This document shows positions 52,160 to 62,262 of a stretch of DNA of 64,000 nt, one piece after another. The stretch spans positions 2,519,565 to 2,583,564 of the forward strand of contig NZ_LN650648.1 of assembly GCF_900002575.1 (NCBI RefSeq), read 5' to 3'. The stretch's first letter is position 1. Each line of letters opens with the position of its first letter. A model generated the notes under the pieces. It made no database searches and had not been told where the DNA came from. It saw only the letters and a list, made by a program, of their open reading frames with translations. This DNA is from Romboutsia hominis. Its GTDB lineage: Bacteria > Bacillota > Clostridia > Peptostreptococcales > Peptostreptococcaceae. Position numbers and translations under genes: made by a program.

Positions 52160-54571
52160 TTATTCTACTCCCTTGTAATAATGACCTGCACTTACACCTT
52201 TAGCATCTAATTCATTATAAAGTTTTGTAGCTTTACTTCCTAATTTGTAGTTGTTGCTTAATACTTCTTGATATGCCTCTATTACCTTCTTAACAGTTTG
52301 ACTATCTTCTAATGTAAAATCTAATCTAAATGTATTTATACCTATTTCATTTAGTTCGTATAAGTTATCTAACATACAAGTAACATTTGTATTATATATA
52401 GTTGTTCTACAGAATAGATCTTGTGATAATCTAAACTCTTCCCCTTTAGAGTTTCTTAGTGCATATGTGCTTTGGCTACATTTAGCAACTCTTTTATCTT
52501 TTTTGCAATCTCGAACTACTACTCCCATTGGACAGTATTCTGTTATCATAAGTGGAGTATATCCATAAACCACAGATTCTATATTAATATCTGTATATTT
52601 TATTGTTTCTCTTATTTCATTTATGTTTAATTCCTGAGATATACAAAGATTAGTTGCACCTATTTCTTTAAAGTAATTTATAGTTTCACTATTGAATGCA
52701 TTTAAGTAGTAATCTATATTTAGCTCTTTACCTTTAAAATAATCTATAGCTCCCCATATACCTACTTGTATAGAATTTACTCCTATATTTTTAGCTTTTT
52801 CTAATTGCTTGTATTCCTTGCCTCTTATTATTCTAGGAGCTGAATATATAACTTTTATATTATATTTTAGTCCAGCTTTTATAGCTTCTTCTAATGTTTT
52901 AGTATCTTCATAATATATTTTATCTATACCGCACTCAAGTGCACTTTGTAATTGTTCTAAATTTTTAACTTTAACAGATAAATTACTTACCGTATCTCGA
53001 TTAAATTTAATTGGATTATATGATAATCTTCTATTTTTAAAATCTCTATTTTTTATTTTAACTCTTTCTTTATCTAAAAGCTCTATACAATCTCTTCTCA
53101 TTTGATTTAGTATACTTATTGGTAAACTTACATTTTCATCTAATTCTATATTTACACTATCCATTTCATAAGGAGTATTACCTAATTTTCTAAGCTGAGT
53201 TTCTATTTTTTCCTCACTTAAAGCTACCTTCATAGCCTCTTCAACTATTTTGTCTCCTTCTATTGTGGCAGTATTTCCTTTTTTATCAGCTAATGTAAGT
53301 ATTGGTTTTTTATCTAGCTTAACACTTATATATGAATCTATCATGTTTTTAACAAATTCTTTATCTTGAGTAAATGTAGCTTGTACTCTATCCATAAGTT
53401 CACTATCTGATGTTTTAAATACTATTTGATTTCTTTTAGCTTCACCTATAAAATCTAGTTCTATTATCTCGCCCTTATATCCTATAGTATCTATCTCACC
53501 ATTTTTGATGATTCTTCCTATAGTTCCACCACCAAGATTTATTCCATCGCCTTTTTTAAGTGTATTTTCAAGTCTTATCTTTAGTCTTTTAGCTTTTTTA
53601 TTGTAATCTAATACCTTACCTAAATATAATCCTTGATTATTTGGAAGTTGTGAATTCATTACATCTGCGCCAACTTCTCCTAAAATAAGTCCTTTTGTAA
53701 ATTTTCTATTAAATATAGTGTATAAATCACTTATTGTTTCATCTGAAACATTCACTTTTTTAGTTTGTAAGTATTCATCTATAGTTTTTCTATAACTCTC
53801 TATAACAGTAGCTACATACTCAGGTCTTTTCATACGACCTTCTATCTTAAGAGAATGAACTCCTGCATCTATTATTTTATCTATTTCTTCTATTGTGCTT
53901 AAATCTCTTGGACTTAATAAATAGTCTCCATTGCTATTTACTACTTCTCCAGTATAAACATCTAAAAGTTCATATCTTTGTCTACATGGTTGAGCACATC
54001 TTCCTCTATTTCCTGATCTGTTACCTATCATAGAACTCATTAAACATTGTCCAGAATAGCATACACACAGTGCTCCATGAACAAATACTTCTATATCTGC
54101 TTTACAGTTATCACATATATATTTTATTTCATCTACTTTAACTTCTCTTGCTAGTACTACTCTATCAAATCCAGCATTTTCTAGATATCTAACATCTTCT
54201 AAAGAATGTGCTACCATTTGTGTACTTGCATGTATTTCAAAATCAGGTAACTCATTTTTAATAATTCTAGCTATACCTATGTCTTGAAGTATAACTGCAT
54301 CTACATCTATGTCGTATAGATATTTAGCATACTTAAAAAAATCTTCTATTTCATTTTGTTTTATTAATGTATTAGCCGTTACAAAAACTTGTACTCCTCT
54401 TATGTGAGCATATTTTACTGCTTCTCTTAATTCTTCTCTATCAAAATTATTTGCTGATGCTCTAGCACTAAATTCTTTTCCTCCTAAGTAAACTGCATTT
54501 GCACCATTTTGAACAGCTGCTTTTAACGCTTCAAAGGAACCAACGGGTGCTAATAATTCTATGTCTTTCAT
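52160..54571 (-). CDS. Peptidase U32 family protein with DUF3656 domain
   Basis: The 803-residue protein begins ELLAPVGSFEALKAAVQNGANAVYLGG, the U32 barrel, with EVFVHGALCVCYSGQCLMSS near residue 160 and GNRGRCAQPCRQ near 190 carrying the family cysteines. A DUF3656 domain and a second half-barrel (near 540-760) follow. Related U32 proteins act in tRNA or rRNA modification (for example prephenate-dependent hydroxylation) or collagen degradation. The Cys layout points to the RNA-modification group. The ATG follows GGAGGAG. It is transcribed after zapA. Confidence 0.9.
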   Translation of the reverse strand: MKDIELLAPVGSFEALKAAVQNGANAVYLGGKEFSARASANNFDREELREAVKYAHIRGVQVFVTANTLIKQNEIEDFFKYAKYLYDIDVDAVILQDIGIARIIKNELPDFEIHASTQMVAHSLEDVRYLENAGFDRVVLAREVKVDEIKYICDNCKADIEVFVHGALCVCYSGQCLMSSMIGNRSGNRGRCAQPCRQRYELLDVYTGEVVNSNGDYLLSPRDLSTIEEIDKIIDAGVHSLKIEGRMKRPEYVATVIESYRKTIDEYLQTKKVNVSDETISDLYTIFNRKFTKGLILGEVGADVMNSQLPNNQGLYLGKVLDYNKKAKRLKIRLENTLKKGDGINLGGGTIGRIIKNGEIDTIGYKGEIIELDFIGEAKRNQIVFKTSDSELMDRVQATFTQDKEFVKNMIDSYISVKLDKKPILTLADKKGNTATIEGDKIVEEAMKVALSEEKIETQLRKLGNTPYEMDSVNIELDENVSLPISILNQMRRDCIELLDKERVKIKNRDFKNRRLSYNPIKFNRDTVSNLSVKVKNLEQLQSALECGIDKIYYEDTKTLEEAIKAGLKYNIKVIYSAPRIIRGKEYKQLEKAKNIGVNSIQVGIWGAIDYFKGKELNIDYYLNAFNSETINYFKEIGATNLCISQELNINEIRETIKYTDINIESVVYGYTPLMITEYCPMGVVVRDCKKDKRVAKCSQSTYALRNSKGEEFRLSQDLFCRTTIYNTNVTCMLDNLYELNEIGINTFRLDFTLEDSQTVKKVIEAYQEVLSNNYKLGSKATKLYNELDAKGVSAGHYYKGVE

Positions 54572-54632
54572 ACTTCTCCTCCTATACGTAATATTTTTTC
54601 TATATTTATAATGTCCCTAAGTTTTAAAATTA

Positions 54633-54658
54633 AAACCTTCAGGTCCCCCTGAAGGTTT
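54633..54658. terminator. Terminator between the pheST-zapA unit and the U32 gene
   Basis: AAACCTTCAG/CTGAAGGTTT with a C-rich 6-nt loop and TTAATTTTAA flanks. Confidence 0.8.
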
Positions 54659-54678
54659 AATTTTAAATATAAGTAAAC

Positions 54679-55278
54679 TTATTTCATTGCTCTAAGATAT
54701 TTTAATTCATTTTCTATTTCAATTTTTTCTAATTGTAATTTATATGCATCATTTTGGAATTTAGAAGAAAGTTGTTCTGCAACATTAGCTTTTTCTTCTG
54801 CCATTTCAACAGATGATTTAAGCTCTTTTATTTCATTTTTTAAATCTTCAACTTCTTGTTTAGATAAATTAGTGCCATTTTTTAGTTGCTCTATTTCTTT
54901 CTTTTGTTCCTCTATTAACTTATTAAGTTCTTCTATCTTAGATATATGGTTCTTATTTTCTTTATCTTTGTTTTCTAAGTGGTATTCAAGCTCTTTTATT
55001 TCAAGCTTATATTCTTCCCCACTATTTCCAACTTTTTTCTTTAATTCTTCATTTTCTTTTTCTACTTTTTCTAGTGTATCTGCACAATCAAACAATTCAT
55101 CTGTTATATTTATAGCTGCTAATATAGCTACTTGAGATGAGCTTAATCTTTTATTAGCCTCACCTATTTTATTCATTTCTGTATCTACAAATGCTGCTAC
55201 ACTTATCATATGTTTTTCAGATTTTTCTCCAACCATAGGATACTCTGCACCATGTATCTTAACGGTAACTTTGTTCAT
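54679..55278 (-). CDS. zapA: Cell division protein ZapA with long coiled coil
   Basis: ZapA bundles FtsZ. Residues 1-75 contain the ZapA core (VTVKIHGAEYPMVGEKSEKHMISVAAFVDTEM...AAINITDELF). From about 78 to 195 there is a continuous acidic/basic coiled coil, longer than the ~85-residue Bacillus protein, as in other clostridial versions. It is 18 bp after pheT, so probably co-transcribed. The ATG follows AAGGGGGATA, a 9-nt match to the C-rich small RNA loop. Confidence 0.88.
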   Translation of the reverse strand: MNKVTVKIHGAEYPMVGEKSEKHMISVAAFVDTEMNKIGEANKRLSSSQVAILAAINITDELFDCADTLEKVEKENEELKKKVGNSGEEYKLEIKELEYHLENKDKENKNHISKIEELNKLIEEQKKEIEQLKNGTNLSKQEVEDLKNEIKELKSSVEMAEEKANVAEQLSSKFQNDAYKLQLEKIEIENELKYLRAMK

Positions 55279-55296
55279 ACTAATATCCCCCTTGTA

Positions 55297-57687
55297 TTAG
55301 TTAGATCTTAGTGTTGCACCTAATTTTTCACTTAACTCATTTAATATTTTATCGTGTACTTTTGCCACATCTTCATCAGTTAAAGTTTTCTCTATACTTC
55401 TATATGTTATAGAGTATGCTATAGACTTGTATCCTTCTTCTATTTGAGCACCTTTATATACGTCAAATAATTTGTAGCTTTCAACTAATCCACCTGCATT
55501 AGCTTTTATTATATCTTCTATTTCTTTAACATATACTTCATCCTTAACTAATAAAGCTATATCTCTTGATGTAGATGGATACTTAGGTAATGGAGTATAA
55601 GTTTTTTCTGTTGATGTATTTTCAAATACAGATTCTACATTCATTTCACAAACATAAACTCTTTGTCCTAAGTTATAATTTTCTATTACGTCTGGATGTA
55701 ATTCTCCAAATGTACCTATGCATTCTCCATTAAACATAACTTTAGCACATCTTCCTGGATGGAATGTTGGGTTAGTTTTTTCTGGTTCTATTTCATATCC
55801 TTTGAACCCTACATTATTTAGTACACTTTCTACAACACCTTTTATAGAGAAGAAATCTACATCTTTTCCATACATTCCTATACAATATTTCTTCGTTTCT
55901 ACTGGTAATCCTTCTTGTGGTGTAAATGTATTTCCACATTCAAATGCTGATACTTCTTCAACTTTATGAGCTACATTTGTAGATAATACTTCTAACATAT
56001 TAGGTATTAGTGTAGTTCTCATAACTGAAGTTTCCTCACCTAATGGATTCATTAGTTTTACAAAGTTTCTTCTAGAGTCTTCAGATGATAAATTTATTCT
56101 ATCAACACCTCTTGGGCTTACAAATGAATATGTTAATATTTCATTTAAGCCTGCTGCTATTGAACTAGATACTATCTTATCTGTGAACTTTTGTTTATCA
56201 GTTTTTACACCTGCTGTAGCATTTCCTTCTAAAGTAGCTGTTGGTATATTTTCATATCCGTATATTCTAGCTATTTCTTCTAATATATCTGCATCTTCAG
56301 CTATATCTAGTCTAAAGCTTGGAACTTCTAATTCTAATTTTTCAGAAGATATTAGGTTACATTTAAACTCTAATCTTTCTAATATGCTTATAAATTGGTC
56401 CATTGGTACGTTAACACCTAATAATTTGTTTATTCTCACAGGGTTAACAGTTATCTTTTGAACTCCTTCTTTTACTGGATAGTAGTCAAGCATTCCGTTA
56501 AGAACTCTACCACATCCTAATTCTTCTATTAATTGACAAGCTCTATTTACAGCAGTCTCTGCTAAATTAACATCTATACCTTTTTCGAATCTTGATGAAG
56601 CTTCTGTTCTAAGTCCTAATTTTTTAGATGTAGCTCTTATACTTTCTTTTGCAAAGCTTGCACCTTCAAGGAATATTGATGTAGTTGTATCTTTAACCTC
56701 AGAATTTTCTCCACCCATTATTCCCGCTAAGTCTAAAGTTTTTTCTTCATTTCCTATAACTAACATATCTGATGTTAATTCTCTTTCAACACCATCTAAT
56801 GTAGTAAACTTTTCACCTTGCTCAGCTAATTTAACTGTCATTTTATTGTATTTTATATCTTCTAAGTCAAATGCGTGAAGTGGTTGACCTAGCTCTAACA
56901 TAACATAGTTAGTTATATCTACTATGTTGTTTATTGGTCTCATTCCAGCTTCTATAAGTCTTCTTTGCATCCAGTATGGAGATGGTCCAACTTTAACGTC
57001 TTTTACAACTTTTCCACAATATCTCTTACATAAATCTGTTTGAATATCTATTTCAAATTGCATTTCTTCATCAGAACCATTTACTTTTATTTCTGGGAAT
57101 TTTAATTCTTTTCCTACGGTAACAGCAGCCTCTCTTGCAAGCCCTATTATAGATCTACAATCTGGTCTATTAGAAGTTATTTCAAATTCTATTAATGCAT
57201 CGTTTATTCCTAAAACTTCTCTAACATCTTTTCCTAATTCAAAAGATTCTTCATGGTCTAATATATATATCCCATCTTTTTTATGTTCTTCAACGTATTG
57301 AGAAGGTATAGTTAATTCCTCTGCACCACAGAACATCCCTTCTGATAATACTCCTCTTAACTTACCTTTCTTTATTTTGAAATCTCCAGGTAATACTGCA
57401 CCTATTCTAGCAACTGGTACATAGTCTCCTACTTTTATGTTAGTTGCATTAGTTACTATTTGAAGTATTTGTCCATCAGCTACTTCAACTTTTGTTACTT
57501 TTAATCTATCTGCATCTGGATGTTGTTCTATTTCAAGTATTTTACATACTTCAACTCCATTTGTTTCTTTTCCAAAGAACTCTACTTTCTCAACTTTTGA
57601 TCCTGTCATAGTCATCATATCAGCGAATTCTTGTGTATCTAAATCTATATCAACGTAATCTCTTAACCATTTTAAAGGTACTAACAT
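55297..57687 (-). CDS. pheT: Phenylalanyl-tRNA synthetase beta subunit
   Basis: The 796-residue editing and tRNA-binding subunit has an N-terminal EMAP-type tRNA-binding domain (about 40-150, VCKILEIEQHPDADRLKV). B3/B4 editing, B5 and the catalytic-like core follow, then the C-terminal ferredoxin-fold anticodon-binding domain (YTPLPKYPSTSRDIALLV... to the end). The length is standard. The ATG follows TAGGAGG. It lies 15 bp after pheS. Confidence 0.97.
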   Translation of the reverse strand: MLVPLKWLRDYVDIDLDTQEFADMMTMTGSKVEKVEFFGKETNGVEVCKILEIEQHPDADRLKVTKVEVADGQILQIVTNATNIKVGDYVPVARIGAVLPGDFKIKKGKLRGVLSEGMFCGAEELTIPSQYVEEHKKDGIYILDHEESFELGKDVREVLGINDALIEFEITSNRPDCRSIIGLAREAAVTVGKELKFPEIKVNGSDEEMQFEIDIQTDLCKRYCGKVVKDVKVGPSPYWMQRRLIEAGMRPINNIVDITNYVMLELGQPLHAFDLEDIKYNKMTVKLAEQGEKFTTLDGVERELTSDMLVIGNEEKTLDLAGIMGGENSEVKDTTTSIFLEGASFAKESIRATSKKLGLRTEASSRFEKGIDVNLAETAVNRACQLIEELGCGRVLNGMLDYYPVKEGVQKITVNPVRINKLLGVNVPMDQFISILERLEFKCNLISSEKLELEVPSFRLDIAEDADILEEIARIYGYENIPTATLEGNATAGVKTDKQKFTDKIVSSSIAAGLNEILTYSFVSPRGVDRINLSSEDSRRNFVKLMNPLGEETSVMRTTLIPNMLEVLSTNVAHKVEEVSAFECGNTFTPQEGLPVETKKYCIGMYGKDVDFFSIKGVVESVLNNVGFKGYEIEPEKTNPTFHPGRCAKVMFNGECIGTFGELHPDVIENYNLGQRVYVCEMNVESVFENTSTEKTYTPLPKYPSTSRDIALLVKDEVYVKEIEDIIKANAGGLVESYKLFDVYKGAQIEEGYKSIAYSITYRSIEKTLTDEDVAKVHDKILNELSEKLGATLRSN

Positions 57688-57702
57688 CTTAAATCCTCCT
57701 AA

Positions 57703-58722
57703 TTAAAATTGATTTAAAAATCTCATATCATTTTCAAATAATAGTCTTATATCATCTATTTCATACTTAAGCATTGTTATTCTATCAAGTCCCATACCAA
57801 ACGCAAATCCACTATAAATTTCTGGATCTATTCCACAGTTTCTAAGTACATTTGGATGAACCATACCTGCTCCTAGTATTTCTATCCAACCTTCACCTTT
57901 ACACATTGGACATCCTGCTCCTTCACATTTAAAGCAAGTAACGTCTACTTCTGCACTTGGCTCTGTGAATGGGAAGTTGTGTGGTCTAAACTTAGTTTTT
58001 GTATGCTCACCAAATAACTTCTTAACGAACATATCTAAAGTTCCTTTTAATTGTGCCATTGTTACATCTTTACCAACTACAAGCCCTTCAACTTGATGGA
58101 ACATTGGTGAATGTGTAGCATCTGGAGCATCAAATCTGAAACATCTTCCTGGAGATATTATTTTTATTGGTAACTCTTGACTCTTCATTGTTCTAACTTG
58201 AACTGGTGAAGTTTGAGTTCTAAGTAATAACTCTTCATTTATATAGAAAGTATCACTCATATCTCTAGATGGATGATCTTTTGGTGCATTTAATGCATCA
58301 AAGTTATTTTCTATAGTTTCAACTTCTGGACCTTCTGCTATAGAGAATCCCATTCCTATAAATATTTCATTTACTTCATCTATTATTTGAGATATTGGAT
58401 GCTTTTTACCAACTTTAACTGGTCTTGATGGCATAGTTACATCTATAACTTCTTCTGCTAATTTTCTTTGTTTTTCTGCTAACTTTAACTCTTCTTTCTT
58501 TGAAGATATAGCACCTTCTATAGCCGCTCTAACTTCATTAGCAACTTTACCTATTACAGGTCTTTCTTCTGCTGATAATTTACCCATTTCTTTTAGGATT
58601 GATGTTATCTCACCTTTTTTACCCATGTACTTTACTCTTAAACTTTCAACAGCTTCTATACTAGAAGTATCTTTAATTTCATTTAATGCAGCTTCTTGTA
58701 AATTAAGTAATTTTTCTTGCAT
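57703..58722 (-). CDS. pheS: Phenylalanyl-tRNA synthetase alpha subunit
   Basis: The 339-residue class II synthetase subunit has an N-terminal coiled coil (1-90). Motif 2 lies around [25 protein letters not shown] and motif 3 in [36 protein letters not shown] zinc-like cysteine cluster is present near residue 250, as in many Firmicutes. The ATG follows AAAGGGTG. It is controlled by the T-box leader just upstream. Confidence 0.97.
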   Translation of the reverse strand: MQEKLLNLQEAALNEIKDTSSIEAVESLRVKYMGKKGEITSILKEMGKLSAEERPVIGKVANEVRAAIEGAISSKKEELKLAEKQRKLAEEVIDVTMPSRPVKVGKKHPISQIIDEVNEIFIGMGFSIAEGPEVETIENNFDALNAPKDHPSRDMSDTFYINEELLLRTQTSPVQVRTMKSQELPIKIISPGRCFRFDAPDATHSPMFHQVEGLVVGKDVTMAQLKGTLDMFVKKLFGEHTKTKFRPHNFPFTEPSAEVDVTCFKCEGAGCPMCKGEGWIEILGAGMVHPNVLRNCGIDPEIYSGFAFGMGLDRITMLKYEIDDIRLLFENDMRFLNQF

Positions 58723-58755
58723 TATATTAATTCACCCTTTCGCAGTTTTTTGTAT

Positions 58756-59022
58756 AAAAAAAGTCCTTCATCCCTATCTAGGGACGAAAGACTATTATTC
58801 GCGGTACCACCCTAGTAGCTTAATAATTAATAAATTATTAAACCACCTCTAATAAACTTAACGCGTTTTAACGTTAAAGCCTACTGTAATTTCAGCTTTA
58901 ATACTCCAGAGGGAACTTCTTTTGGATACTTAGAAAGTACTCTCAGCCTACGGTACTTATCTCTGTACTAAGTTAATTCAAAATACTTTTCTCTTTCATA
59001 GTATTTGATAATATTGTTTTTG
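58756..59022 (-). promoter_or_regulatory. T-box leader of pheST
   Basis: On the minus strand the invariant T-box GGTGGTACCGCG occurs at 58811-58800. It is followed by a terminator stem (GTCTTTCGTCCCTA.../...TAGGGATGAAGGAC, 58792-58763) and seven T. The upstream part contains AGAGA, GTAGGCTGAGAG and several stems of Stem I type. A UUC that could be the Phe specifier is seen at 58915-58913, but this position is tentative. Uncharged tRNA-Phe should allow read-through. Confidence 0.92.
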
Positions 59023-59028
59023 CGTTTA

Positions 59029-59058
59029 ATTATATCATACTATGTATAATGTTTACAA
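59029..59058 (-). promoter_or_regulatory. Promoter of the pheST T-box leader
   Basis: TTGTAA (59053-59058) and TATAAT (59029-59034) are 18 nt apart, ahead of the T-box leader. Confidence 0.65.
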
Positions 59059-59062
59059 GGTG

Positions 59063-59860
59063 TTACACTAAGTATTTCTTTATTTCGTACATTAATATTG
59101 CAGAGCTTATAGCTGCATTTAATGATTCTGCATTACCATATATAGGTATTTTGACCAACATATCAGATTTTGATACTAGTTCATCATTTATTCCATTGGC
59201 CTCATTCCCTATTACTAAAGCTGTCTTGTAATTATATTCAACTGTGTTGTAGTAATTATTTGTATTTAAATAGCTTGATACTATATCAAAATTCTTTAAT
59301 TTTAAAATTCTTAGAGCTTCTTCTTGAGTAGCATGTATTATATTCATATCAAATATAGAACCCATAGTAGACCTTATAACCTTTGGATTGTATATATCTA
59401 CACATCCTTTTAATGCAATTATTGCATCTACCCCTGCAGCATCTGCTGTTCTTATTATCGTACCCATATTACCTGGGTCTTGTATTCTATCTAATATTAA
59501 AACAAATTTATGCTCATCTTTTAAATACTCTTCTATATTTCTTTGTTTAAAGTTTACTACTCCTAAAATACCTTGAGTGTTTTCCGTATCTATTAATTCA
59601 TTGAATATTTTATTAGTCGTTTTATAAATTTTTATATTATTAGTTTTTAGGGTATCTAAAAATTTAAGATGTTCTTCTTTATTTTCAAAATCTTCATTTA
59701 TAAATACATAATCTAGACTAGCCTTACATTCTACTGCAAGAGTTAGTATTCTATATCCTTCAATTATAAATTTAGATTCTTTATTTCTATTTTTAGTCTT
59801 AAGTAGTGATTTCGTATATTTTACTTTATTATTATCTTTAGCTGTTATTATTGTAGGCAT
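59063..59860 (-). CDS. SpoU/TrmH-family RNA 2'-O-methyltransferase
   Basis: The 265-residue protein has an N-terminal substrate-binding region (1-105) and a SPOUT knot domain with motif 1 RIQDPGNMGTIIRTADAAG (near 124-142), motif 2 LVIGNEANGI and motif 3 IPIYGNAESLNAAISSAILMYE. This gives SAM-dependent ribose methylation of rRNA or tRNA. The exact site is unknown. It starts 2 bp after trkA ends, with its AGGAGAAAG site inside the trkA 3' end, so it is translationally linked. RlmB-like naming is possible but not proven. Confidence 0.9.
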   Translation of the reverse strand: MPTIITAKDNNKVKYTKSLLKTKNRNKESKFIIEGYRILTLAVECKASLDYVFINEDFENKEEHLKFLDTLKTNNIKIYKTTNKIFNELIDTENTQGILGVVNFKQRNIEEYLKDEHKFVLILDRIQDPGNMGTIIRTADAAGVDAIIALKGCVDIYNPKVIRSTMGSIFDMNIIHATQEEALRILKLKNFDIVSSYLNTNNYYNTVEYNYKTALVIGNEANGINDELVSKSDMLVKIPIYGNAESLNAAISSAILMYEIKKYLV

Positions 59861-59862
59861 TA

Positions 59863-60534
59863 TTACTTTCTCCTAATAAATTCTTCATTTTCTGATGCGA
59901 TAGTACTTATATGGCTATTTTGACCTATTACAACCAAAATACTACCTGCTTTTAACTCTTCATCTGGAGCTGGAGTAACATTTATGCTCTTACCTGTTTT
60001 TATAGCTAATACAGTTATTTCAAACTTAGCTCTTAAGTTTAATTCAACTAAAGTCTTTCCTACCCAACTATTTGGTGTTACTATCTCTACAATTGAATAA
60101 TCTGGATCTAATTCTATATGATCTAGTATATTATCAGAAACTAAGTTATGTGCAACTCTAACACCCATATCTCTTTCTGGGAATACTACCCTATCCGCTC
60201 CTATTTTATATTGAACTTTAGCTTGTAGTTCATCTTTTGCCTTACATACTATATGAGGTACACCCATTTCTTTTGCTATAAGTGTAGCCATTATAGATGC
60301 TCTTATATCTGAACCGATGGCAACTATTGCAACATCAAAGTTACCTAGTCCTAAAGATCTTAATGACTGCTCATCTGTTACATCTACTATAGCAGCATGA
60401 GTTACTTTATCTGCTATATTTTGTATAATTTCTTCACTTTTATCTATAGCCATCACTTGATGACCTAAAAGATGCATAGTTGTAGCAACTGATGCTCCAA
60501 ATCTTCCACAACCTATAACTATATATTGCTTCAT
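59863..60534 (-). CDS. Trk/Ktr potassium uptake regulatory subunit (TrkA/KtrA)
   Basis: The 223-residue cytoplasmic RCK protein has RCK-N with the nucleotide loop VIGCGRFGASVA at residues 6-17 and the acidic AIDKSEE end of strand 2. RCK-C occupies about 140-215 (SWVGKTLVELNLRAKFEITVLAI). It gates the TrkH channel. A GTG 18 nt upstream is in frame, but GAGAGG is correctly spaced to ATG 60534. It follows trkH by 53 bp. RCK-C is a c-di-AMP binding site in relatives. Confidence 0.92.
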   Translation of the reverse strand: MKQYIVIGCGRFGASVATTMHLLGHQVMAIDKSEEIIQNIADKVTHAAIVDVTDEQSLRSLGLGNFDVAIVAIGSDIRASIMATLIAKEMGVPHIVCKAKDELQAKVQYKIGADRVVFPERDMGVRVAHNLVSDNILDHIELDPDYSIVEIVTPNSWVGKTLVELNLRAKFEITVLAIKTGKSINVTPAPDEELKAGSILVVIGQNSHISTIASENEEFIRRK

Positions 60535-60587
60535 TTCCTTCGTCCTCTCCACACTTAAATTATTCTTTACTATAAGTAAAGGCTATA

Positions 60588-61964
60588 TTATCCAACTATT
60601 ATCTTCCCTTCAGGGTATCTTATAGGAGGATTATTCTTTGTTTTTCTAGACATTATCGCCATAAATATTGTAAGAGATCCAACTCTTCCCATAAACATAA
60701 ATAACATTATAAATATTTTTCCTAATGTACTTAAATTAGGACTTCCACCTAGACTTAATCCAACTGTAGCAAATGCTGATACTACTTCAAACCCTGCTTC
60801 TATTAAACTAAAACTTGGGTCAGTTATAGTTATAATTATAGTTCCAGATAAAACAACAATTATACCTATAAGAAATATTCCTAATGATTTTCTAACTATT
60901 GATGTTCCAATTCTTCTTGATCCTACTTCTATATCTTCTTTTCCAAGTATAAATGATTTAACAGTTAGAACTAAAGTAGCTATAGTCGTAACCTTTACAC
61001 CACCACCTGTAGATGCAGGAGATGCACCAATAAACATTAGTATTATCATTATAAATAAACTATTCTCATGCATTGCCGTTAAATTGACTGTATTGAATCC
61101 TGCTGTTCTAGTTGTTACTGATTGGAAGAACGATGCAAGCATTTTTCCACCAAATCCTAACTTTCCTATTGTTTTAGGATTGTTGTATTCTAATACTAAA
61201 ATAAGTAACATACCTACTAATATTAATGACACTGTTGTAATTAATACTATTTTAGAATGTAAATTTAATTTAGATAATTTTCTATTTTTTATTATATCTA
61301 AAATTACAGGGAATCCTAATCCCCCAAATATTATAAGTAATGAAATTGTAACACTTACTGTAAAGTTATTTACATAGTATGTTAATGATGTAAACTTACC
61401 TGAAACTGGCCCCATTAAATCAAATCCTGCATTACAAAAAGCTGAAATAGCATGAAATATACTATACCAAGTTCCTTTTAATAGCCCAAATTGAGGTATA
61501 AATACTGTTGATAATATTAATGCTCCTATACCTTCTATGGTAAATGTCATTAATAATACATACCTTGTTAACTTAACTAAGCCTGACAAATCAAATTGAT
61601 TTAAAGATTCTTGGATTAATAGTCTTTCTTTCAGATTTATTCTTTTCTTAGTTATAAGTGCAAATAGCGTGGTTATTGTCATAAATCCTAAACCACCAAT
61701 TTGAATAAGTAGTATTATTACTACGTGTCCAAATCCATTCCAATAAGTTGCCGTATCTGCCATTATTAATCCTGTTACACATACAGCTGATGTTGAAGTA
61801 AATAAGGCATCTATAAATCCGATGCTTTCTCCGCTTTGAGTTGCTATAGGAAGATTTAATAGAAGCGCTCCAATTAATATAACGCTAGCAAACCCTAAAA
61901 CCATTACTTGAGTTGGTTGCATTTTATTTATAAGAGCAATAAATCGCTTAAATATGGTCTTCAT
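60588..61964 (-). CDS. Trk/Ktr potassium uptake membrane subunit (TrkH/KtrB)
   Basis: The 458-residue polytopic K+ channel-like transporter has four pore regions, with filter-like segments such as TSTSAVCVTGL (near 52), HAISAFCNAGFDLMG, SVTTRTAGFNTVNL and SAFATVGLSLG, each containing the conserved glycine. The ATG follows AAGGAGG. It is first gene of the trkH-trkA-methyltransferase operon with a good promoter upstream. Confidence 0.93.
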   Translation of the reverse strand: MKTIFKRFIALINKMQPTQVMVLGFASVILIGALLLNLPIATQSGESIGFIDALFTSTSAVCVTGLIMADTATYWNGFGHVVIILLIQIGGLGFMTITTLFALITKKRINLKERLLIQESLNQFDLSGLVKLTRYVLLMTFTIEGIGALILSTVFIPQFGLLKGTWYSIFHAISAFCNAGFDLMGPVSGKFTSLTYYVNNFTVSVTISLLIIFGGLGFPVILDIIKNRKLSKLNLHSKIVLITTVSLILVGMLLILVLEYNNPKTIGKLGFGGKMLASFFQSVTTRTAGFNTVNLTAMHENSLFIMIILMFIGASPASTGGGVKVTTIATLVLTVKSFILGKEDIEVGSRRIGTSIVRKSLGIFLIGIIVVLSGTIIITITDPSFSLIEAGFEVVSAFATVGLSLGGSPNLSTLGKIFIMLFMFMGRVGSLTIFMAIMSRKTKNNPPIRYPEGKIIVG

Positions 61965-62044
61965 CTGTATTTATGCCTCCTTCTCACTTTATAGCTAATA
62001 AGTTTTTTCTCATTAGATACATCCTTCTTTTCAATTATTACTAT

Positions 62045-62073
62045 ATTATATTCCAAAACCTATATAAAAACAA
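62045..62073 (-). promoter_or_regulatory. Promoter of the trkH operon
   Basis: TTGTTT (62068-62073) and TATAAT (62045-62050) are separated by 17 nt, about 80 nt upstream of trkH. No riboswitch structure was recognised in the gap. Confidence 0.65.
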
Positions 62074-62210
62074 TAAAGGATATGTAAATTGGCCTATTTA
62101 AAATATTCACAATTTATAAACTTCCTTTACATATTTTTAACAAAACGTATTCATATTATATAATTTTTTATTTTTTTATAGAGTATAAAATCTATAATTT
62201 TATGGATATA

Positions 62211-62244
62211 AAAAAAGCCTTTGAATTTTATTCAAAGGCTTTTT
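62211..62244 (-). terminator. Terminator of the infC-rpmI-rplT operon
   Basis: AAAAGCCTTTGAA/TTCAAAGGCTTTT with a short loop and T-rich ends. Confidence 0.88.
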
Positions 62245-62262
62245 ATGAACTTAACTATTTAA

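Noticed and set aside
61965-62262. c-di-AMP (ydaO-type) riboswitch upstream of trkH
   Set aside because: The leader after the promoter is only ~75 nt and lacks the conserved ydaO core motifs.
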